From NCBI GenBank assembly GCA_963576565.1, contig OY755038.1, forward strand, positions 200,357,013 through 200,421,012: 64,000 nt of DNA. Reading direction: 5' to 3'. The DNA is from Aspidapion aeneum (Eukaryota; Arthropoda; Insecta; Coleoptera; Brentidae). This document shows, piece after piece, positions 56,953-64,000 of this stretch. Numbering within the stretch: the first letter of the stretch is position 1; every line of letters begins with the position of its first letter. Under the pieces are notes generated by a model. The model was not told where the DNA came from. It was given only the letters and a program-made list of their open reading frames with translations, and did not search any database. The translations under genes were made by a program, and so were the position numbers.

Positions 56953-57596
56953 AAATGGATCCATGACGTATCTGATACCTTCCTACAGTGGGGTATATAG
57001 AAAAAAATTTCAGGGGGGGCCCAACAGAATTTCGGGGGGGGGGGGGTCCGAGACCCCATGAGGCCGTATTTTATGCTATTTTATGTTTGTATTCATGAAA
57101 CATGGAAAAATATTTAAAAAAATTAAAGCTTCGGGAGGGACCCGAGCCCCTCAGGCCCCCGCCTTATATACGCCACTGCCTTCCTAGCTAGCCTAATAGC
57201 ACACACAAGTTAAGCCATGATATATCAGCCTTAAAAACAGTTTTTGTAAATATCTCAAAAACTAAAGCTACTGCAAAGTTCTTGCTTATAACAAATTATT
57301 GAGTAAAATGTGTTCTACTATACTCCAAAACCCGCATATTGATGCATTTTTTAAATTTTTTACTTGTCAAAAAACTGTCGTTAGCATTAATGGATTTTGA
57401 CCAAAATCTAATCAGCTTGTCAGAGTGTCGAACACTATTTTAACTGTACATTTTATAAAAATCGGTTTAGCGGTTTAGTAGCTATCGTGTTACGGACAGA
57501 CATACACACACACACTGACAGACATCACGACTATATTGCTAAGATAGATCAATATACCTTCTCTAGCCATTGCTGCGTTGGCCAGGAAGGTAAAAA
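56953..57596 (-). mobile_element. Family A element split by a hAT MITE
   Basis: ATAAATGGATCCATGACGTA at the left and ccattgctgcgttggccagg at the right are the family ends. A CA/ACAG tract lies at 57503-57525 and the tcggtttagcggtttagta block at 57463. The left terminus is interrupted at CCTTCCTA by a MITE. Confidence 0.85.
56986..57178. mobile_element. hAT MITE, 8-bp target duplication CCTTCCTA
   Basis: Tips CAGTGGGGTATATAG and ATATACGCCACTG. CCTTCCTA occurs at 56978-56985 and 57179-57186; the target is the inverted terminus of a family A element. 193 bp, G/C-run rich. Confidence 0.93.
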
Positions 57597-57599
57597 TAT

Positions 57600-58200
57600 A
57601 AAATATTACCGCATAATTATCCCTCCCTACCCTCCAGTTTTTGGCCCAGATTCGCGCTTGTACTACCAGTAACAGCTCATGGCTGAAAAATAGTGAAAAG
57701 CCATTAGCAAAATTTAATATAACTTACTAATCTAGTTTTTGTACAACTCGATTCTTCAGTCCTTTAGGGAAACAAAGTTGTTGAATAGCAGCAGCTTGCA
57801 GTGCTAATTAAAGCAGAGTATGCAAAAATTCTCAAAATGAAAAACGAGCTTGAAAAATTACTTACACATACTAAGCTAATAGTTAAATAACTGCGACACA
57901 AAATATCTCTAAACTTTCATTAACTTTTATATTATTTGAAGAAAACGACACTTATGAAAATAAAAAACGCAAACATACATTATAAATAAAATAAAACTTA
58001 GTTTTATCAGTTCGACGATTTTACTTCAAATGTTTTTAAGAAAAATAAAATTGTTTTTAAACGTCGCACACAGTTTTCGCTTTTACTACTTTGTCACTTA
58101 GATAGAACTATCAAAATCAAAAGATCCCAAAAAAACTCCCGCAATAATTCTATATTATAATCATTCGAAAAACACATTAAGCTTTAAAAAAAAACTAACA
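57600..58200. other. Unassigned AT-rich sequence
   Basis: No recognised gene or repeat. Confidence 0.4.
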
Positions 58201-58375
58201 AACTAGCAGTGGCGGTTCCTTCATAAGTGCACATGTGCATGTGCAATTTTACTTAAAAAATATTAAAATTTGATTATTTTTTAATTAATAATTTTATCAT
58301 TAAGTATCAATAAACACCAAAAGGAATTCACGAAAAACTTGAATACTAACTAGAAATTATTACCCGGTATATGTA

Positions 58376-59345
58376 CGAGGATGGGATGAAAAGTTTTCGG
58401 TATGGCCTATAGCAGGCCCGATTTGCTTTTTTGTTCCAACGTGTTTGTGAGCCTTGCTTGTGATTAGGATACGCTCGAAGTTTAAAGTGAGTGCGTCAAG
58501 TAGTTTGTCCTGCTTATTTTGAAAGTTTATACAGTGTGTCAATTTTAAAAGATGGAAAAAAAAAACGAGATAAGAGCCGTGATAAAATTATCATATCAAA
58601 GGGTTATCGCTGACGGAAATAAAAGCTGAACTAAATGCTACACCAGGGGAATCTGCTCCTTCCTATACCACAGTTAAAACCTGGGTATCGGACTTTAAAC
58701 GTGGTCGTACCAGCACTAATGATGCTCCGCGTTCTGGCAGGCCAAAAACGGCAACTTTGAAGAAATGGTGCAAACCATTCACAAACTAATTATAAAATAT
58801 CGCAGATTAAGACTGGAAGAGGTAGCTGAGGCTGTGGGCATATCAAAAGAGCGAGTTCACCATATTTTACGTGAAATTTTACGTATGAGAAAGCTATCCG
58901 CTCAATGGGTGCCGCATTTGCTCACGTCAGATCCAATGCTTGTGCGTCGAATCATTTCATAGAAGATTTTGGCACTGTTTAGACGTGATTCAGGGGACTT
59001 TTTGCGTAGATTTATTACGATTGATGAAACATGGGTTCATCATTATACACCCCTGAAACTAAGCAACAGTCCAAACGATGGACGGCAAAGTATCGTCTGC
59101 TGGAAATGCTAAACTAGATACTCCTCATAGATTTTCTCAAAAAAGGAAGAACAATAAATTCAGAGTACTACAGCGACTTACTAGACTGGCTCAAGCAGAA
59201 TATAAGCGGAAAACACCCTGGTTTGGCAAAAAAAAAATTCTGTTTCATCAGGAAAATGCACCTTGCCACAAGTCCGCTCTTGTAATGGCTAAAATTCATG
59301 AGCTAGGTTTTGAACTGTTAAACCATCGACTTTATTCGCCGAAAC
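58376..59345 (+). mobile_element. mariner element (irritans-like), 3'-truncated
   Basis: The left tip CGAGGATGGGATGAAAAGTT follows a TA inside an F element. The transposase reading begins at 58552. The 3' end, including the right terminal repeat, was lost in a deletion that also removed F sequence. Confidence 0.88.
58552..59345 (+). pseudogene. mariner transposase pseudogene
   Basis: From ATG 58552 (MEKKNEIRAVIK), with frameshifts, the protein reads SLTEIKAELNATPGE, TTVKTWVSDFKRGRTS, APRSGRPKT (linker), then EEVAEAVGISKERVHHILRE, the second helix-turn-helix. Next come RKLSAQWVPHLLTSD (the family WVPHxL motif) and FITIDETWVHHYTPE, which holds the first catalytic Asp at ~59022. Then come LFHQENAPCHKS, where the usual HxDNAP second Asp is Glu (codon 59251-59253), and LNHRLYSPKP, where the SPDLAP motif is broken. 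The remaining C-terminus with the third Asp is absent. At least two in-frame stops and several frameshifts. It is a dead DNA-transposon gene of the D,D34D group. Confidence 0.9.
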
Positions 59346-59636
59346 CTAATTACGAAATATAGAAAGAGAGGACATGTCCCTATAGAATTTTACATAATCG
59401 ATTGAAGCGATTGAGGCGATCGAGACCGCCCGCACCCCCGGGATGCCACCCGCATCACCGGTAACCGTTGGTTGTTTGGTAGCTCATGTGCACCTTAAAT
59501 TAGTGCACTGAGACAACTTGGCGTTATCAGTTTTATTTTGATTTCGACGATTTCGTAGTTACGATAATGGCGGAAGTTTTTAATTCTAATAGCATTAGTG
59601 TGCTAGAAGTTTTTGTTATAGTTCGGTGGCTAAAAG

Positions 59637-59733
59637 TGGTTACGACGCCTATGACCACTGCAGAAGCAGAACGTTGTTTATTTACCCTAAAAAGAATTAA
59701 AACTTTCCTAAGTAGCACAACGTATAATAGATA
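59637..59733 (+). pseudogene. hAT transposase dimerisation-domain fragment (family F)
   Basis: Reads VVTTPMTTAEAERCLFTLKR, then IKTFLSSTTYNR and a stop. P-M-T-T-A-E-A-E-R-C-x-x-T-L-K-R-I-K is the diagnostic dimerisation motif of ZMYM1-like hAT transposases. It directly precedes the segment preserved at 7569-7720, so the two copies retain complementary parts. Confidence 0.85.
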
Positions 59734-60055
59734 ACTAATATTATTATATAACTTTATGATGAATATTTTACAACACCTGTTTTAATCGATTATTAATGAT
59801 CCCACCAACACCGCCTGAACTGTTACCAGACCCAAAATTATCTCAGTCAAAAAGTAAGGTTAGGGTGTTAAAATATTTTTTCAATTCTGAACGGCTAAAG
59901 CTACAGTAATGAAAATTGGCACGCACATCGGTCTTAATGTACTTATTCTTCTGCTGTCAATTTAATTTTGCCCCTATTATCTTCTAAATTATTGGACCTA
60001 CAAAGCTGTCTTCTCAAATTGGTAGCCATCACAATTACCCACAGGCAGTGGCGGT

Positions 60056-61121
60056 TTCTCCATAAGTGCACATGTGCACGTGCACTCCCAAATTTTACTT
60101 AATAAAATACTAAAATTTAATTAATAATTACCCCAAACGGAATTCACTAAAGACTGGAATATAACCTACAAATTAATAACCGGTATGTATGTGTTTGTAT
60201 TCGTGTTCAAATCACCTCCAGTGCATGCTGGCGGATGCGCTATATAGTTAGTTCGAATCTAATTATTCACTTTTATTTGCTCCGTAGATGTGTCGCATTC
60301 TAATTACGAAATATAGAAAGAGAGGATGATATGTCCCAATAGAATTTTACAGTACATAGAATATGAACCTTCCTGCGGCAGTGCCTAGGATAAAATCTGT
60401 ACAAAAACTAGACTCGATGCCGCCCGCACCCCCGTGACGCCCCCCGCGCCCATGGTTCGCGTTGCATGTTAGAGGAGCTCAAGGGCTTAGACAATTTGGC
60501 ATAGTGATGTGCAACGATTACTTTTCCAAGTCTTGAGTAGATACTGATACTTCCTATTCGAGTATTAGATTTTATTATTCTTTATATTATATTATCGGTA
60601 AATCCAATATATAAATATCGGTCCAAATGATTACAAGTACGCCAAACTCATCACTCATACGGCCGATGCCGATACAATTGATAAGAAAGTAACACTTCGG
60701 CTTCGGTCCCATTCGGGATTCGAGTAACGAGTATTTGGCGTCGAAGGATATTCGATTACTTCGAATCCGCCCATGTATCAGATATTAAAGTTTCGAGTAG
60801 ATAGTATTTGCACACCACTAATTTGGCATTATCGGTCGGGCGCTGGCGGTTTGTTTTGATTTCAATGATTTGGTATTTACGACAATGGCGGAAGTTTCTA
60901 ATTCTGATAGCATTAGCGTGCAATATTTAAAAACAATTAAATTTTTATCTTAGCCATTAGAAGAGAAAATATGTAAACTAGGTATGATACATTTATTATT
61001 TATTTATAATTTCAATAATAATAGGTAGGTTATTTGCAGAAAAAATTCCGCCTGCGCCGCAATTTTTTATTTTTTTTGGTGTGCACTCCGAAAGCTTTAT
61101 ACCACGCGCCGCCACTGTGGG
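60056..61121 (+). mobile_element. Family F hAT element, copy 4, inserted in C
   Basis: Left tip CAGTGGCGGTTTCTCCATAA; right tip TACCACGCGCCGCCACTG. The middle contains the shared TCTAATTACGAAATATAGAA and ACAATGGCGGAAGTTTCTAA blocks. The coding end is deleted. A 319-bp hAT MITE interrupts it. Confidence 0.88.
60502..60820. mobile_element. hAT MITE, 8-bp target duplication ATTTGGCA
   Basis: Tips TAGTGATGTGCAACGA and ATTTGCACACCACTA. ATTTGGCA is repeated at 60494-60501 and 60821-60828. The undisturbed sister copies read acTTGGCgttatcggtcg at this point, confirming the insertion. 319 bp, non-coding. Confidence 0.95.
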
Positions 61122-61813
61122 CCACAGGTCTGCTATATAAAAAGAAATCTGTTAACGAGTGCCCCTAGGTAGGTGCAAAATTTGTTGCAATTTACAATAA
61201 AAAAAGCTTAATTGAATTATAATCTGCCATATGTTAGCAAATTTGCAGCACAGAGTTGAGGTTGACCACTTCTTAATTTTATATACTTTATACCTTGGCC
61301 CCGGCTCCTAGGGGCTGTAAGGGTCCATCCAAAATCTGAAAATCACTAATTCAAGATATTTTATTGAGTCGGTCACATATAAATGCAAACATTTTTATCT
61401 TTAGGGGCGACCCCTATGTAGCGGTTATAAATTTTAAAGTTCAAGCAATTTAGTGGCCAAATTGCCACAAAAATTACCTTTTTTTAATTTTTTAGAAGAT
61501 ATAAGGCAAAATCTGAAACAAACATTTTGCCTACTGCCGCCCCTTAGAAGTAAAATATATTATTTTTTGTTGACAGTCAAAAAATTATTTTCTGAAGGCC
61601 GATACATGTGCCAAGTTTCACTGCTATAACTTAAACCGTTCAGAATGGAAAAAATATTTTGACACCCTAACCTTACTTTTTGACTGAGACAATTTTGGGT
61701 CCATTAACAGGTTAGGCAGTGTTGGTGCGTTCATAAGGAATCAATTAAAACAGGTGTAAGATCTTCATCAAATATCCCACGGAGGCCAAATTTTGACGCT
61801 ATGGCCCCGGACT

Positions 61814-62505
61814 CATATTCATATCTATCACCTGGAATAGCGAATCGGGTGAGCCCGAACGTATGCCGGATCTAGGCTCTTATCTACCACTTGTTAAGCA
61901 ACGCGCCTTCATATCTAGCACACTCAATCCCGAAAATAAGATATTAGTTCACCTTCAGCTGTGTAGCGAGCCATGTGCTTTTGTTTTATTTTGCAAAAAA
62001 GATGAGCTTATTTTTACCCTCAACATATAGTTACCATCACATTGATGATTGTTAATTCAGAGTGAACTTGTCAACAGAAGGTAAGTTGTATTCACTGTTT
62101 AGGGTTCGGTTCGGTTCGGAACAATGGTTCGGTTCGGTTCGGTTCGGTTCGAAACAATGGTTCGGTTCGGTTCGGAACAATGGTTCGGTTCGGTTCGGTT
62201 CGTATTATTTTAACCACTTCATCAAAATCAGCTTGTCAATATTTGCGTGATGACAGACACACACAAAAATTGTGAAAATTGCATTTTTGATATCTAGTAT
62301 TTAAAAATTATTCAATGTACTAAAATATCGCGATTGCGCATGCTGGTTATGAAGACGCGTTGATAACATCTAATGGATAAGAGCTGCGCTCGATCTCGCT
62401 TGATGCGCGATACCAAGTGATAGATATGAATATAACATGCGATGGATAAGAACTGAGCTCGGGCTCGTTCGAATCGCTATTCCAGGTGATAGATATGAAT
62501 ATGCG
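61814..62505. mobile_element. TIR element M with GGTTC array, 9-10-bp direct flanks
   Basis: CATATTCATATCTATCACCT then GGAATAGCGA at the left tip is mirrored exactly at the right. The GATAGATATGAATAT unit is repeated again inside the right end. GCCCCGGACT lies at 61804-61813 and 62505-62514, a likely target duplication of 9-10 bases as in Mutator-like elements. The centre carries GGTTC repeats at 62101-62203. Confidence 0.75.
62101..62203. repeat. (GGTTC)n array with ACAATGG spacers
   Basis: Runs of GGTTCGGTTCGGTTC are separated by GGAACAATGGTTCGG spacers, giving four blocks. The 62-codon frame across it only translates the repeat. Confidence 0.95.
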
Positions 62506-62514
62506 CCCCGGACT

Positions 62515-63590
62515 AGGCCACTCAATAACTATATAGCAAAAATGATTATTTATGTTATTTTAAAGGAATAATCAATAATGTGTTTTTAAATAGGTATAGT
62601 GCATGGTCCGACAAGCGATGACACTTTTAGATTAGTTTTGTTAAAGGAAAACAGCAAATTAGCAAAAACAATTTCTAAGTTTTATGCCTTGAACAAATTG
62701 ACATTCGCAATACTGAGTAACACTTATTGTTTTATCCTAAGGTTATTGCCTGATAATAATTTTAATTTTCATTTGTTTTAGTACTTAAGATTATTTAAAA
62801 AAAAATTGCTAAATTTTAGATGGAATAGACTGTCAAAATTTAAAAAAAAACTAAAATTAAAAATTTGGAACATTAGCTCTTTTTATTAATAAAAGTGGAA
62901 GAAGCTCAAAAGAAAAATGTTAATAAGTACAATAAAAAACTATTTAAATAAAATAAACCTCCAACTGCTAAATCTACTTGTACCTATTAGTCTCAGTTCG
63001 GTACAAAATTGATAGGTATACCTATAATGTATGACACGCTTCAACTTTTATTATAAATAATGATGCCCAAATAAAAGCGTACTTACGAAATTATACAGTT
63101 GTGTATCTAACTGCGACTAGTGTAGGTACAAGTAGGCTTAGCAGTGTTTTTTTTAAATATTTTTTTTTTGTTTCCAAGTTTTAGATTTAATTCTTATTCA
63201 GCCTTATAGAAAGCACTCATGCATTTACCATTCATTTAGCGTTACCGGGAAAGTCCATGTAGATTTCCTACGGACGCCTTCAATTTTTTTTTGTTTTTCT
63301 TTTGTTTGCATAAATAATTTTTGAAATCGCTCTATATTTGTGAAAGTTATAGCTACAACTATTACTAAAAAGGAGGAAAAAATCTTAAAGCATGTGCAGA
63401 AAGAACTTTTGAAATCGCCCTATATTTGATAAAATTATGCGAATATGGTTTTTGAAGAGAGTGGGGGGAAAATATAGGAGGGGAGATGGGTGAGAGCAGA
63501 AAGGACTACAAATTAATTACAGTAAATTAGGGGACATTTGCAATGGGTGATTAAAAGAATTTCATTAAAATCGCCTGAAATTTAGGTAAT
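62515..63590. other. Unassigned AT-rich sequence
   Basis: No recognised gene or repeat. Confidence 0.4.
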
Positions 63591-63599
63591 TTGTATTTC

Positions 63600-63841
63600 T
63601 TAAAGCCTACGTCATTTGACAAAATGACGTCTCATACCCGCCATGTTGATTCCTGTTTAAAAAAGTATAGCCTATAGCACCTTCGGGATCAGTAGCAATT
63701 CAACCACACCTTTTTTGTCAAAATCGGTTTAGCCGTTTAGCCTCTGGCGCGACACAAACTATACAGAAAGAGTTTTTATTAGACATGACCTCCTCTACCC
63801 CTTGTTGGCCTATGGCCCTTAAGTTATGGGACACCCTGTAT
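63600..63841 (-). mobile_element. Right end of an ACAGGGTGTCCC element
   Basis: Bases 63785-63841 (catgacctcctctacc...ggcctatggcccttaagttatgggacaccctgtata) match the right end of the element at 55.6-56.4 kb. Just upstream, aaaatcggtttagccgttta at 63719 is the same kind of block seen in families A and B. The left end was not located. Confidence 0.65.
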
Positions 63842-64000
63842 AGACGTGGTCTGTCCCAAAATGTCACTTCTGAGACAATACCTTAGTAGTTTCTTCTACT
63901 AAATGGTTTTTGCATTTTTTTGCCCTATAGCAACTGGGGTATAAGTTACATTTATAGTTAGAAAAAACCAACCAAAAATGGTCAAAAATAAAGTTATGGT

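Larger units (their letters stand above)
58207..59750 (+). mobile_element. Family F hAT element, copy 3, split by a mariner
   Basis: Left tip CAGTGGCGGTTCCTTCATAA. The left F block runs to 58375, and F resumes at ~59346 (CTAATTACGAAATATAGAAA). It encodes part of the transposase dimerisation domain at 59637. The right tip is missing; sequence passes into element C at ~59745. Confidence 0.85.
59755..61812. mobile_element. Family C long-arm foldback element, copy 2
   Basis: ACACCTGTTTTAATCGATTA, CAGTCAAAAAGTAAGGTTAG and further blocks at 59766-59960 recur in reverse at 61560-61770, giving arms over 200 bases. The central part (61130-61450) matches 16.76-17.0 kb. An F element and, within it, a hAT MITE are inserted. 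Confidence 0.8.

Noticed and set aside
62062..62250. 62-codon frame rich in FGS and VRFGS
   Set aside because: It is the translation of the GGTTC array.

Overview
This window looks like repeat-dense, AT-rich intergenic DNA from an insect; the exact order cannot be fixed from sequence alone. The arthropod call rests on the mix of mobile elements: a Jockey-type non-LTR retrotransposon, an irritans-like mariner, a Tigger/pogo element, several hAT relatives, and elements carrying ACAG or TG microsatellites beside a conserved 'aaaccg...ccgatttt' block. I find no convincing host gene, no rRNA, no CRISPR and no intact tRNA. Almost every readable protein is a decayed mobile-element protein.

Layout. 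0-8 kb: a foldback element, an antisense non-LTR reverse transcriptase (RT) remnant split by a hAT element (8-bp target duplication), a second RT tail, a fragment of family H, and a hAT copy that still encodes its dimerisation end. 8-14 kb: an array of AATAGCGCT units with AACCG repeats, three copies of a hairpin-ended ACAG element (family B) and a copy of family A. 14.9-17.1 kb: a three-level nest (foldback C holds A, which holds Tigger). 18.7-21.1 kb: a CGCGCAA array and a ~357-bp dimeric satellite with an inverted flank. 22-29 kb: MITEs, palindromes and the large terminal-inverted-repeat elements H and J. 31-32 kb: a hAT relative and a 60-bp palindrome. 32.2-38.8 kb: a ~450-bp satellite interrupted by a hAT MITE, a long-armed MITE, a 26-bp palindrome and a (GTAA)n expansion. 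38.8-39.9 kb: another hAT copy. 40.9-44.05 kb: a 5'-truncated Jockey element with target-site duplications. 44.6-45.3 kb: a TIR element whose empty site survives 4 kb away.

47.86-49.70 kb holds the most unusual unit: a nearly intact tyrosine recombinase gene (one frameshift, all catalytic residues visible) bracketed by clustered palindromic TTTCCCGC boxes. Part of its 3' flank recurs at 11.2 kb, which suggests a Crypton-like mobile element with a non-autonomous relative. 50.4-57.6 kb: another H copy, a tRNA-like Pol III sequence, a poly-T-bearing hAT MITE, a ~120-bp tandem repeat, hAT and foldback elements. 58.2-62.5 kb: hAT copies containing a mariner and a hAT MITE, a second foldback C, and a TIR element carrying a GGTTC array. 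The rest is featureless AT-rich DNA.

The elements do not form a pathway. They record successive insertions, and exact target duplications let several of these be ordered. All family assignments come from reading motifs by eye; no database search was run.
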